Source: Trichoplusia ni
Lineage: Eukaryota > Arthropoda > Insecta > Lepidoptera > Noctuidae
Direction: 5' to 3'
NCBI RefSeq assembly: GCF_003590095.1
Contig: NC_039480.1
Location: 16,035,328 to 16,099,327, forward strand
Length of the DNA: 64,000 bases
The notes under the pieces were generated by a model. The model was given only the letters and a program-made list of their open reading frames with translations. It ran no database searches and was not told where the DNA came from. This document shows positions 1-11,386 of this stretch, piece after piece. The translations under genes and the position numbers were made by a program. Position 1 is the first letter of the stretch. Each line of letters starts with the position of its first letter.

Positions 1-2531
1 ATTCCGCAAGCATAACGCAATGCAAAAACTATACCTACAATACCTATACATGTCTAAACAGCTCTATACATATCTACCTATTCTAATAACTATCCGGAAT
101 CAATTTGGCTGTACACTATATCACGCGTTGGTACAAACAGACTAAACATTTCAGTTCAAGGTAGGCACCTTTCGATATTGTTGTCTACTTGCTTCTTGAC
201 AAGTCGCGATTTAACTTGTGTAATAAGCAGATAGGGTATATTGATTAGCTCAAGAACTTAGATTTGCTATGATCTACATAACTAAAAAACTGTGAAAACT
301 GATTTGCCTTGACTACACAGATAGCCGAGTATGGCAAACAGACTGCGCGAGACGTGTCGCGGGTTCGATCCCCGCTTAGGACAAGCAAATGTGTGTTCCA
401 CGAATACTTGTTCTGAGTTTCGATATTTTAATGCATTTAACTTGTTTGTGAAACCAACTTAGAGCAGTAGTCTTTTTTTAAATTTATGTTTGTAAAATAT
501 CCCTACCAGCCTCCCGGCCACGACATTCCTGTTAATCAATTAGGGGATAATAAAACGATAAAACTGTGGACAACGCTTATATTTTAACATAACATGGTGA
601 AATTAAAATAAACATCTTTAAATTAAAACAACGAACATAATACAAATATTCGGAGATGGACCCGTTCTAAATCTCAATGTTGTTTATGGTTCTAAAGGTA
701 TAGATTATAAAAAAAGTATGTCTCATGTATAAGTATCATTTAAACATCAGTAATTTAACAACGCAAATTAATACCAGCCAAAGGTTCATGTAATTTTAAT
801 TCGTTCCATTTTCAAAATTCCCAGGTCGAATCTCCGAAGACTTATCAATAAATTATTTAATCTGTGATCAAAAATTGAGAGCCAGACATTTATACCTATA
901 ATTAATAACATTTCAACTTTCCAATACAACAAAATTATCATAATCGGGTAAATTAAGCACGTCGGCAAATATCCAGAAACATTTCAGTATTGGACCTGAA
1001 ACTATTATAACGAAAATACATTTATTTTATTCAACTTATGACGTAACACGGACTGGAAATTTATTTAAGATTTAATTTGAATCAAGTGTCCATAACATAT
1101 ATGTTTTTAATTTGATTACTTGCTAGAAATGTCACTGAATTATTTCATAGGTACTAAGTTATGTATCCTGATAAAGTAATGGATCACAGGTTACGTTTAG
1201 GCCACGTTACAATACAAATCCTGCACAAAACAGCCGTATCGTCGACAACTCAACCAATCCAACCGCTTATTCACTTCTAGTGCAAATCTGATACTTATTG
1301 TGATATAACAATTGTCTTTTATATAAAAATCAATTTCAATAGGTAGGTACAATAAATTAATACAAAAAAAATCATCACGATAAAATGCATAAAGTAATCT
1401 AAATCATGTGCATTTATGAAAAGTAAAATATAATTTTTAATATTTACAAAAGTCATTTTTTAATCCAAATTCGAATATCAGTTTAGGTAAATTATAGCAA
1501 ATCACTAAAAAATATACATAAACACATGTATATGTACAATAATTAATAAATCACAATAATCGTCACGATATTATACAAAATCTTGTAAGTGGCATAGTAT
1601 AATCACGGTAGACAAAGATCCCAACACAAACGCGTACCATATCAGTTATCCAACAGTAACTTATACTTTACACATATTACATTTCGAAATGCTTACATAT
1701 ATGTATATCGAAATAGCTGTACAAATATTTTAACTTTAGTCATAATGTTCGCAGCATAATGTATTTTATTTATGTTAAATTTTAAAATCACAACATCTCC
1801 AGGGCCAAGGCACAAATGTGATTACTTATAACGCCCTCTAGCTACATTCATATAATCAAGTTATCAGTTTCATCTATATTGTACATTGTATATAGGTACA
1901 TGATTTATATTTATTTCAAATTAAAGTGAAGAACATAACTGATCTAAATGTACGAGGGCATGATTGGTCCTATTTATAAAACATATATTGTTAACTTTGT
2001 ATCTAGTCAATAGTATTTGTCAAATATATCTCACCTAACGACAAATTATATATAAGGCCTCATTATTACCTGACAGTATCCTAAGACATATCAGACAATA
2101 TCCCGATGTTGAGAGGAGGAGAATTTGCAACACCATAATATTGCAACAAAATAATAGAACACTTCAACTGTCATCTAAATTATTTTTTAACAAGTAACAT
2201 TATACCGACTGAATTGACTCTTTGGCGTAACACACGACTATACGCATCGGGATACAACCGTAACACAGACAACAATCAGCTTAATGAAGATGCAAAATGA
2301 CTGGTTAACATAAAGATGAATGGAATTGAGGATGCAAAAATAAGTTAACAATGGAATCTACATAATGTAATAAGCCTCTGACATACCGCCCTAGTTATAC
2401 CGTGCGCAAATATAATTCTTACGCAATTTTAACTGTCAGCTACATGGAATCCTCAGATCTAAGTTTGTGTATAAAATAAATAAAGAACAAGTTTGTATAT
2501 TAAAGTATTCTTCAAACATCACCTGCTGCCC
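1..2531. other. AT-rich flank downstream of the USP gene
   Basis: No convincing coding exon was found on either strand. The stretch is AT-rich and probably holds the 3' untranslated region of the minus-strand protease followed by intergenic DNA. A minus-strand AATAAA (TTTATT on plus at 1910-1915) is one candidate polyadenylation signal about 600 nt past the stop. The only recognised repeat is the SINE at 318-457. The short open frame at 786-968 has no codon or motif support. Confidence 0.5.
318..457 (+). repeat. tRNA-derived SINE, family 1
   Basis: A tRNA-like head carries a B-box-like GGGTTCGATCCCC at 361-373, followed by GGACAAGC and a tail ending in TTTGTGAAACC. The same head and tail recur at 14587-14775, 14998-15145, 25085-25197, 28336-28500, 42657-42745 and 46715-46890. 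It resembles tRNA-derived SINEs reported from noctuid moths; no family name is assigned. Confidence 0.7.
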
Positions 2532-2572
2532 TCATGTAGATATTCGAGTTTTCCAAACAGCAGACTTCTCTC
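2532..2572 (-). CDS. Proposed terminal USP exon 14
   Basis: An acceptor TTTACAG at 2573-2579 joins in phase to the donor after exon 13. It adds 12 codons reading EKSAVWKTRIST, then TGA at 2532-2534. The intron of 138 nt is within the size range of this gene's other introns (72 to about 650 nt). There is no domain evidence for so short an exon, so the alternative stop at 2706 remains possible. Confidence 0.5.
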
Positions 2573-5500
2573 CTGTAAACAGGTTGTTGCCATATAGATA
2601 AAACACTTGTAAGTACCTAATACGCCCTACACAATGTAACTACATGTAAGTATTTATATCACATCAAACTGCCATAGAAACATATTATTACGAATGAGTG
2701 GTATACTAACCTGTCCTATGAGATTCCCCAGTGACATGATTGGTGTGTCTAGGAACAATGAATTTCGATTCCTGGAACATAGACAACATCAAGTCTTCGG
2801 TGGTGGGATGATATTCGACCTCGTTTATACTAGCTACTAATGGAGAGCTCTCATAGTTCCTGTTCGTGTCTCTCGTCGCTGGAGAGGCGGCGTTTGACCG
2901 GTTCGGATAGTCGACTGAGCGCGGCCGGCGGGTGTCCACTGGTGTCATCTTAGGATTCACGTGGACGTCTTTATGTATGTAAGGTTCAAGCGCCACGCTC
3001 GTTTCGTTTTCGTTTTCGATTTTATCGTCATTAGTCGTCGTATTATTATTATTATTCCCATTTATTTCTACTATTAGCGGCCGTTGGAGAGTGGGCGACT
3101 GCACTATAGAAGTTGTTGTAGTTGTTGTGTTGTGTATAACAGTCACTGTGTGTTTCACTGGAGATGTGACTTCTACCATACTATCATCGGGAAGACTGGC
3201 AACACTTCGCGAGAGTGAGGGGCTGTGCGTCGCCGCCGTGACGTCAGACTCCGAGTCTGGCTCGTTGTTTGGTAGTTCAGTCTTGACTTCCTCGATGACG
3301 CTCTCCTCTTTTACCTCAGTCAACTCACTCTGCGTTTCGGTCGTTCGTTTAACATATTTAGGCATCCGTAACGCCCAATGACCGTTGTGGTCATCAGATG
3401 AATATGAATGCGTAACGATTGGCTTTTTTCGCTTATAGAACAGCATGTAAGCTGTGTTATTCACTAATTCACTATATGCGTTTTCATCGTCAACTGGTGT
3501 TACTTTAGAATCATCGAACTTGTACCAATGTCCGTCGTAAGGGTTTTTACAGGCTGCCGTGTAATGTCCAGTCTCAAGATCATCTCCATGGTGGTAACAT
3601 ATAGCATAGAGATCATACATATTTTCTTGAGGGTTGCTCGCAGGAGTCTTGGAGAATCTTCTTCTGGGAGACCGGGAGTGACTGGGCGATTCGGCCACTT
3701 GTGAGTTCCTTCTGACTAGATGTGGCGTCATGTCGAAATCATTCAGAGGAAACTCAACCATTGCTGTTAATTTTGTACTTGTACGACCTTTGGCTTGCCT
3801 AAAACATAACATGAGATATAAGTACAAGAGCTTTATGTATAAAATGATACATTAACATAACCATACTCACTGCCGAAATCTTTTTAAATGTATTACTAAA
3901 ATATCTGGAAGAGACCAGAGACCGAGGGTTTTCACCACAGGCATATATCGTTGGCACTGTGGGCACCTGTAGAATAACAACAATTTATATATAATAACAA
4001 TAACAATAATTAACAATCATCAGAGAGCATAACTTAAGAAAATAAAGTTGCTTAAAATTTTCAGCGAGTGATGGGTCATCCTTATCAATTTCCCGGAGGT
4101 AATAAACACGATTATTAGAATGTCAGAAAAATATTGAGAATATTGAAAATATTTTAAAACAGAATTGTTTCACAGTCTGTGTGTTTCATTGCCGCATAAT
4201 CGACGGTACACCATCATCAGTGCTACAAGGCTGATTCTTTTCTGAAAAAGCATCACATCTCAAACGAATGCACTGTATAGGATATGTAGCGCTGGCTGTA
4301 GGTTGTGTGTGTGAGGTTACCTCCAGGCGTCCTCCTGCGCCAGATGCTCTGCGCGCGTGTAGTGCGCGAGGCACGCGTGCAGCGTCAGCGGCGCGCTCGA
4401 GCCCGCCGCCGACACGTGCACCTCGCACGACTCCGTGGCCTCGCGGATGATGCTGCACACAGACACACATACAAATCAATCATCACTCACATTGGAAAAA
4501 AGACCCTATGCGACTAAGCGTGTAGGAAGTGGCTCAAAAAAAATCGTCAGCAGTAATGTACGTAACTGTAATTTCTTCAGCAGTAATTATTATTAAATGT
4601 TCATTTGATGGAGTTTTCTTATCCTCTATTGAAAAGTTATAAATAAGGTCTAACGATACTTTTAGAAAAGCTTAAAACCAAGGTTTGTAGAGGAGTTTTT
4701 TCCCGTGGGTAAAATTTGTCGTTTATTCAGCAAATTGACAATCCATCGCAAATAAATACTGAACAAATAAAAATGGCGAAACTTATAAATACAAAGGAAA
4801 ATATGTAAAACAATACATACCTATCTCGATGAGCGGCGTCCCAGAGCAGCTCTAGTCTAAGGTGAGGATGTTTGTCATGTGCACACAGCGCTTGCTCTAC
4901 GTCCAGAGAAAACAACGGGTGTGGAAGCTGAACAAAAACAAAAAGAAATGTATCACCAATAAACAACTGCAAGGCCGACGCAGACCGGGACAGCATGGCA
5001 AGGGTGTCTTTTAAATGGCATGCAATAAAATCCCTTTCATCGCCACGGCATCATTATAAAGCATAGCAATTTATGTCATATTTCTGTAACAGTACGGTTG
5101 AATGTCCATTAGTATAAATTAAAATACCCTGTCATACCATCCCGGTCCGCGAAGTCTCTTAATAAACGATGTATTGAAAATGTGCAGTAATATTTTACCT
5201 CCGGTTGCAAATACGCGGGGTCCCGAGGGCGGTGAGTCTCGGCGATCCGAGCGCGGAATATGTCAGTCCCCTGCGCGTTTTCTAGCACGCGCTCGGCTAC
5301 GACCTGGCACATCTCCTTCAGCATCAGCTTCTGCAAGTCCTCGTAGGATATCTCGCGAGGTACTTGCATGGCATAAGGTGATCCTACAAGCAAATCATGT
5401 TTAGCGTAACCTGTGTTGTTTGTATTAACTATGGTGAGAATGATTCAACGGTTTACTCGCTCGCAGTTCGACTCGCGACCTCGCCGCGTCATCTATCATT

Positions 5501-8500
5501 AAGGATTCCGGTTGGGTTCAAAAATAGTCGGGCAATCCCGTTAAATACGCATAAGTTACCCGTTGCATCATTTAATTTATGTGCAAATTATGTGAGTAAA
5601 AATCGAATATAATGCAATTTTTGTTTTATTGTGATTGTATCTTCTGTTTGGGCAAAATTATTTTACTTTGCAGGCTTGACCATTTCTAGATATTTATTTA
5701 TTACGTTATGTATAATAAAATAAATTAATGCGGACAACATCACATACATTTTCAGAACCCAAAGTATGTTGCTAAAGCACTTGTGTTATGGAATTCAGAT
5801 ACACCCAGACCCGAGGCAATGTAGAAATGTGAATTTTTACATTGACCCGACCGGGGATCGAACCCGAGACCTCAGAGCTAGCGACACCTTGAAACCGGTG
5901 CGTACGCCACTCGACCACCTGTATATTGAAGCATACATACATATTAACGACCTCCGTGGTCTGCTTACCGAAGCATGTGTGGCCTTTACATTTGTAAGTA
6001 ACGTCAACATGGTAGTCGTGTCTGCTTACCGAAGCGCTCCCCGTCGAGCAGGTTGACCCACAGCAGCAGCAGGTAGGGCGCGGCGGGCGCGGCCAGCAGC
6101 GGCGGCGCCTCCACGCAGTACAGCGCGCCCCAGTCCAGCCCCGCCGCCTCCCAGCCCGCGCGGGACCCGCACCAGCCTGGCGCACACGGGGACATTACAC
6201 GAGGCGAACGGGATGCTTTTTATGATTCGTAGAAAATATAGTTAAAAGCTCATTTATTGGATAACATGACTTATGCAAAACTTATTCTTAATTTTATTGG
6301 GCTTATTTTTGTCAAATGATGTTTAGAGTATTTTGTCCATGTTGCTGGCAGTTTTGGTACATTTTTTATGGGCGGCCGCCGGCCTGACGCCAAAGCTTTT
6401 TGGGAATGCCGTTGTTGGAGTTTACTCCCACCAGGAAGAGCATGGATGTGGATGGGTATAGGGGAAGAGGACGACCAATGAAACGATGGATGGATTGTGT
6501 AAAAGACGATATGGCTGAAAAGTGTTCGTTGTGAGATGACGTCCGATGGAAAAGTATGGAAGAAGACGACATGTTGCGCCGACCCCAAATAAAATAAATG
6601 GGATAAGGGTAGGGGAATGAAGATAATGTTTAAAGTATTGTTATATTCAATAAAATTAGTTATATCTAAATTTTGTAGATTAAATACGATTTCAAACCAT
6701 TTGTTTACCCATTTCATTAATTTCTGCGAGTATGATGTGGTCGCGATCGATTCCCGTATCGTTGTGTAGTGTTGTCCGCAAATCGTCCATTGTCGCGTTT
6801 GGTGTCAATTCTACACCGATTCGCACTTGTCGCGGCTGCTGGTTTACATACACTACCTAAAATTACAACATACTTTTATTAAAACTGTTAACTAATTACT
6901 ACACATATACAAAGTGTTATAGGACTATCTGCTTTTTAAGGTTTATTACGTTTAAACTATTTCGAACTGTAATAACATTTTTTATACTGTCAGTTATGAA
7001 TTCGACAATTATATTTTTATTCGCTCATTGAAATATCACCCTATATATATTAACATACTGCCAGTGTAACTTACATTAACAGGGAGGGGCGACGGCTGGG
7101 CCGTAGCCAGTCGTGACGGTAGCTGCACACTTACGCAATGGAATGGATCAAATGTACACGACGTGCGCTCACACTTTGCACAAGTCAATGCTGACCTGTA
7201 ATATACATATCGGATTATCTAAAGAACATACTTGGTAGATTACTACTATTAGGAATATTACTTTGAGGAATGACAAAATGTTAAGCTTTTGCTTTACTTT
7301 GGGCAGATATTGCAAAGAACAGAAATACTAAAGAAGTAATACAATGCTGTTAAAAGTGAAAACTTTGAATAAAAAAAGTTTTAAGATTTATACCTATACT
7401 GAGCCTGAAAAACAGCCTGAACAAATGAACTGTTCCGTCTAGCATGGTTTGCTAATGTTTCAGCTGCAACTATTTCATCGGGCTTACCACATGTGTTCTG
7501 TAACAAACAAATTCATCTATCTATCTTGTAACCAGACATTCTATGAGAGTATACTTAGTAATGCTTGCCGTAGGGCAAGATACAATGAGCACATTCAAAG
7601 TCTCGGTTAGTCATCTCTGTGGCTTACCAACTGCTATGTACAGCCAGAAGTTGCAGGTGCGAGTTGGACGTTGAAAGTTTTAAATTGACTTATTTGGTTA
7701 AATAACAGTTTACTAATAATACTATTAGTGTTTATAATTATTTATTTATCAACGGTTTATTTGCGCGTACTTATCGGGTAGCCGCCCGTCGCCTCATGAT
7801 TATGGACTCTGGTTGAGTCAGAAATTGTCGGTGTATCCCGATAAATGCGCGTGACTAAACCATTACTAAATAAATGATTATAAATCCGAGCCATGGAACT
7901 TATTATAATAATATTTTATTCAATTAACTAGTAATCAAAAATTTACATAGTGACTTTAAGATTTGAATACATATACCATGTTAGTAGTTTTCTCAACAGA
8001 GGCATACTTTACAGTTATCTAGGTCCATGCATCTTAGGTCTCACTTGTATTACGTCAACCTGAACAAAGCAAACCAATATTTGAATAAAGTAATTCATTC
8101 TTACCTTAATAGTCTTATATTTCTTTTTTGTAGCTGTATTTAAATCCTCATGAACTTTGTCAAGTAACCAAAATAGAAATTCCTGTGCATCATGTTGACT
8201 GTTCCCTCTGTACTGGGTTCCATGTCTTTCAACTGCACCCTAGAAAAAAAGAAACAAATTCAATTTCTGAATATAAGCAGCAACAGCAGCCTGCAGCTAA
8301 GGAATCTTCTCAATATTATAAATGTGAATGTTTCACCATCAAATAAATAGAGATTTTAGAGATACAATGAAATGGCACACATACATATTTATTTATATCA
8401 TGAACTAGAAAACTAGATTAACATTGAATGTCTCATAAATTTAATGAGCAATATATTATGAAGGTAATTTGAGCTAAATGTCAAAATTAATATATTTGTT

Positions 8501-9958
8501 TTATATGATAAACTTTAAGGAAGTGTTGTCTGATCTCTGTGTGAAGGCCTAGTGCACTAATCTATAGTTAGCTGTTAACAAGGTTAACAGGGTATTTATC
8601 ATCTCTATGGCCTTGAGTCTTATTTATTGTATGATTTTATATTTCTAGATAAGTCTTTTAGCAAATTCCTATGTGGAATTTTAACTCAATAATATAGCAT
8701 CAGCATTTCAGCATTAATATATAATATTGTAAAAAAAGGTCTTATTAATGAGTAAATTACTTTAAAAGCTGTACTCATATCAGGTGTGTAATGACACGCC
8801 CATAAAGCTTTCAATATTGCTGCCAGTTGTTCTGTCACTTCTCCGCGGGTACCATACTTTTTAGAATTAATTTTATTTCTTTTTTGTAAATCCACCTGAA
8901 AAGAATATAATTTTAATATTAAGAGTAGTTGCAATAGAACAATATTTTTTTAAATTCAGAAATAATTATTAAGTGCTGACTGATTACAATAATTTTCTTT
9001 TAGCTGCATATTAAATGATGCAATTATATCACTTAATGACTAATTTCTAAAAATTACATAATACTTGATGGGACTTAGTAAGTATTACTCACTTTATAAT
9101 GGTCTAGTACAAAATATTCGGAAATAACATCCGTGTGTGAGAGACACTGCAAGACAGCATTCATGTAGCAAGTGTTGCCGTGGTTCTTTAGTCCGGTGAC
9201 TGCTGGAGTAGCACCCAATGGCCATGGTGGGTCCCCACTGCATGGGACCCGCTCACCATTGACAAGAGCTGGAGCTGACTTCACCTATAGATAAAATAAT
9301 ATTGATGTAATTTATCTTAACTTGTAAACCTGATATAGGGTTGGTATAATGGATTCTAAAGTAGGATTCAAATAGATGTTTAGTCACTTGTCTCACAGAT
9401 TTTGGATTTCATCAATGTTATCAAGGAACTTAGATGTAAACAAAATTGTATTAGTATAATGCCGTAACAATTTTCTTTAATTCTTTGTGGCCTGATTTCA
9501 CTGAGAGTACTTATTACATTTAGTATAACATTGACAATAATAAGTAGGATAGTTGGCCAAGAGGTATGCTAATTGTTCGTTTTATTTGGTAATCGAATCG
9601 ATGTAAATTATGATATACTTACGCCTGATACGTGAACAGTGCTCATGTGTTGCGCTATCTTGTTTAGGAATCTTTTCCATGATGGCCTTCTAAACAACTT
9701 CCTTTCTATGCCATTCTCGTCTTTTGGAGCGTCTCCAATAACAGAACTAGCGCTTGATGGTTTACTTTCGTTCTCGGCAGTTTTATTCTTACTGGACCCG
9801 GGCTTAGTAGTCCCAAAAGGATTGCGAGGCAGTGTAAATGTACGTTTTAATCGGGATCCTTCCACCTGCTTCTGTGTCATACTGTTTTCAGACACTTCAT
9901 TAATCAACTCACTTTCAGAACACGATTTCAAAACCGAAGACAAATTATTGGTAGACAT
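2532..9958 (-). CDS. Ubiquitin carboxyl-terminal hydrolase, USP31/USP43-like (14 exons)
   Basis: Cysteine deubiquitinase that removes ubiquitin from substrates, probably intracellular. Exons 5' to 3': 9623-9958, 9093-9284, 8761-8895, 8105-8239, 7394-7497, 7075-7195, 6709-6856, 6030-6176, 5199-5383, 4821-4927, 4321-4452, 3871-3966, 2711-3798, 2532-2572. All phases agree and give 988 residues. Visible motifs: Cys box GLKNHGNTCYMNAVLQ with Cys151; RGNSQHDAQEFLFWLLDKVH; CxxC pairs CAKC and CPQC that fit the zinc-ribbon cysteines of the USP fold; LVIHLKRFR; His box ETGHYTAACKNP with His691 and partner Asp708. A basic, Ser-rich N-terminus precedes the domain and a disordered acidic tail with Asn and Thr runs follows. 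The start is the only Met opening exon 1. If the last 138-nt intron were retained, the protein would stop at 2706 (976 residues). USP31 and USP43 are not separable here. Confidence 0.9.
2711..3798 (-). CDS. USP exon 13: His box and low-complexity tail
   Basis: This long exon holds the end of the USP fold, with ETGHYTAACKNP and HWYKFDDSKVTPV supplying the general-base His691 and Asp708. A Ser/Arg/Pro-rich insertion interrupts the fold between DFDMTPHLV and MYDLYAICYHHG. About 260 residues of acidic, Ser/Thr-rich tail follow, with an Asn run and a Thr run coded by trinucleotide repeats near 3045-3130. The donor is CAG|GTTAGT at 2711/2710, a donor type used elsewhere in the window. Reading through it meets TAG at once (2706-2708). 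Confidence 0.85.
5436..5600 (+). repeat. Interspersed repeat, family R2, copy 1
   Basis: This copy lies in the USP intron between exons 8 and 9. It shares the core ATTAAGGATTCCGGTTG and GTCGGGCAATCCCG with copies at 7752-7866 and 42035-42195. No coding potential or clear termini were seen, so the class is unresolved. Confidence 0.55.
5795..5930 (-). repeat. tRNA-derived SINE, family 2
   Basis: Read on the minus strand, the tRNA-like head GTGGTCGAGTGGCGTACGCA is followed by a B box GGGTTCGATCCCCGG (plus-strand 5851-5865). The 3' body reads towards GGGTCTGGGTG. It sits in the intron between USP exons 8 and 9, on the same strand as the gene. It differs from family 1 in its A-box region. Confidence 0.65.
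6378..6625 (+). mobile_element. LINE 3' end, RTE-like, degenerate
   Basis: On the plus strand the frame reads GYRGRGRPMKRWMDCVKDDM and then, after stops and a frameshift, a tail of TCCADPK followed by a stop and ATGGGATAAGGG. This matches the C-terminus and 3' end typical of RTE-type non-LTR elements in Lepidoptera. It is 5'-truncated and broken. It lies antisense in the intron between USP exons 7 and 8, ending about 85 nt from exon 7. Confidence 0.65.
7752..7866 (+). repeat. Interspersed repeat, family R2, copy 2
   Basis: It shares the core CTCATGATTATGGACTCTGG and a following GTCGGTGTATCCCGATAAAT with the copies at 5436-5600 and 42035-42195. It lies in the intron between USP exons 4 and 5. 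Confidence 0.5.
9093..9284 (-). CDS. USP exon 2: catalytic Cys box
   Basis: This 64-codon exon, phase 0 at both ends, carries the hallmark GLKNHGNTCYMNAVLQ. Its Cys is residue 151 of the model. The acceptor is CTATAG and the donor GTGAGT. The exon begins with Val (GTG), so the protein does not start here; exon 1 at 9623-9958 supplies the Met. Confidence 0.92.
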
Positions 9959-10554
9959 ATTATATTATGAATCGTAACAGGTTTACATTTATATCTTACT
10001 TTTAAACAAAAAAATCCAATAGAAAACATTGATATGTCACTGACGTAAACGCCATTTTGATTAATTTTTGTACATTGCTCCTTTTTGTCTATGGTTTACA
10101 GACATTCCTCTATATAAAGTAGGTATATAATCTAAGATATAAAGTAACACTAAATTTTTTCACTATCTTCTGATCAATACCTCGTATTTTTAAGAATCTA
10201 AATCACAGTTATTCACACAATACACAAATCATTAATGTAGAGTAAAGAAAACAACAATTGTACCTAACATTAAAGTCCTCCAATAAAGTTTTAAATAAAA
10301 TATGAAGATTCGATTTATGAGCAATAAATAAAAATGGTACAAAACACATGCATTATTATTAATCGGTCGACAATGCTTTCAATTAGGATAAACAAGAAAG
10401 CAATTACCTTTTTATCTATGTTTGATCTTTGATTTTCAATCAGATCAGTAAGAAATCCAATAAAATTGATTTTTCGTGTTTTTAATGCTATCACTGTTGG
10501 TCACATTATATCTGTCAAAATTACAATGACATTGACAATCAGTTGACTGATATT
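9959..10554. promoter_or_regulatory. Divergent promoter interval between USP and ABCA-A
   Basis: About 600 nt separate the USP start from the inferred start of ABCA-A. Arthropod initiator motifs TCAGT occur on the minus strand at 10043-10039, about 80 nt upstream of the USP ATG, and on the plus strand at 10539-10543 and 10554-10558. A CRE-like TGACGT and a minus-strand CAAAATGGCG lie next to the USP initiator. No TATA box is evident. Initiator matches alone are weak evidence. Confidence 0.45.
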
Positions 10555-10745
10555 CAGTTACAGTAGTAGTTGGGAGGTTTTGCTCTTGTAGAATAGATAG
10601 TTTGTTGTGCTCTCAGATCTGTGACCTTCATTAAAATAGCATCAATTAATTAAAAACCGTGTATTGAGTGCCATAGCAGCATGTGTGTTTAAAATATTAT
10701 TTATAATTAATTAATAAAAAATATGAATCTATGAAGTGTTAGTTG
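10555..10745 (+). promoter_or_regulatory. Inferred non-coding 5' exon of ABCA-A
   Basis: The interval starts at an initiator TCAGT and ends at a strong donor TTG|GTAAGT at 10745/10746. A matching acceptor CTTCTAG lies at 11361-11367, 19 nt before the ABCA-A start codon. The leader contains three short uORFs, of 3 codons each. Exon boundaries are inferred from splice signals only. Confidence 0.4.
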
Positions 10746-11386
10746 GTAAGTCTTTTATTATTTCATATTCGGCAAGTGATTACTGCGACGAAAATAATCC
10801 AGTTTTTTCATTCGCATCAGTGTCTAATAATAAGTAATAGTGCTGAAGAACACTATATGTATTTAGTAGCATATTAAACACGAAACACATAGTAAATCAG
10901 GTGAACAACTAGAGAAAGACTGCAACAAAAGAAAAAATAATGCCGGTATAAATGCGCCGCATAAACCGTTCTTCTATATATATCACTTTAATAAGAAAAT
11001 AATAATATTAAAAAAATATATTCTTATTAGACTGGTAAAAAAATCTTGAGTATGTCTTTATTTTTTTAAGAAATAAAATTTCCCTATATTTACAAGTGTA
11101 ACAACTGCCTTAAATCATATTGACCACTGGTTTTCTGTGATGTTCCACAATTAATTATGTTTTAGACTCGAAAGTGTTGATAATGTTACTATGCATTAAT
11201 AGTATGTAATATAAAGTTAATTCAAAATAGTTTGATTCTCTTAAATTCTGATATATTTGGTGTGTTTTCTATGGCTTTATAAGGTTGTCCTAATAAGTAA
11301 TTGAAGGAAAACAACAAGTCAATGTATTATTATATTATTTTGTGTTAACTTAACAATATCCTTCTAGATGACTGACTCATGGCACA

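Noticed and set aside
3091..3381. Plus-strand 96-codon open frame over the USP tail
   Set aside because: It is a shadow of the minus-strand USP exon 13, which has domain and splice support.
5772..6195. 137-codon minus-strand open frame over USP exon 8
   Set aside because: It is out of frame with the USP exon 8 peptide (WCGSRAGWEAAGLDWGALYC) and runs on into the neighbouring SINE.
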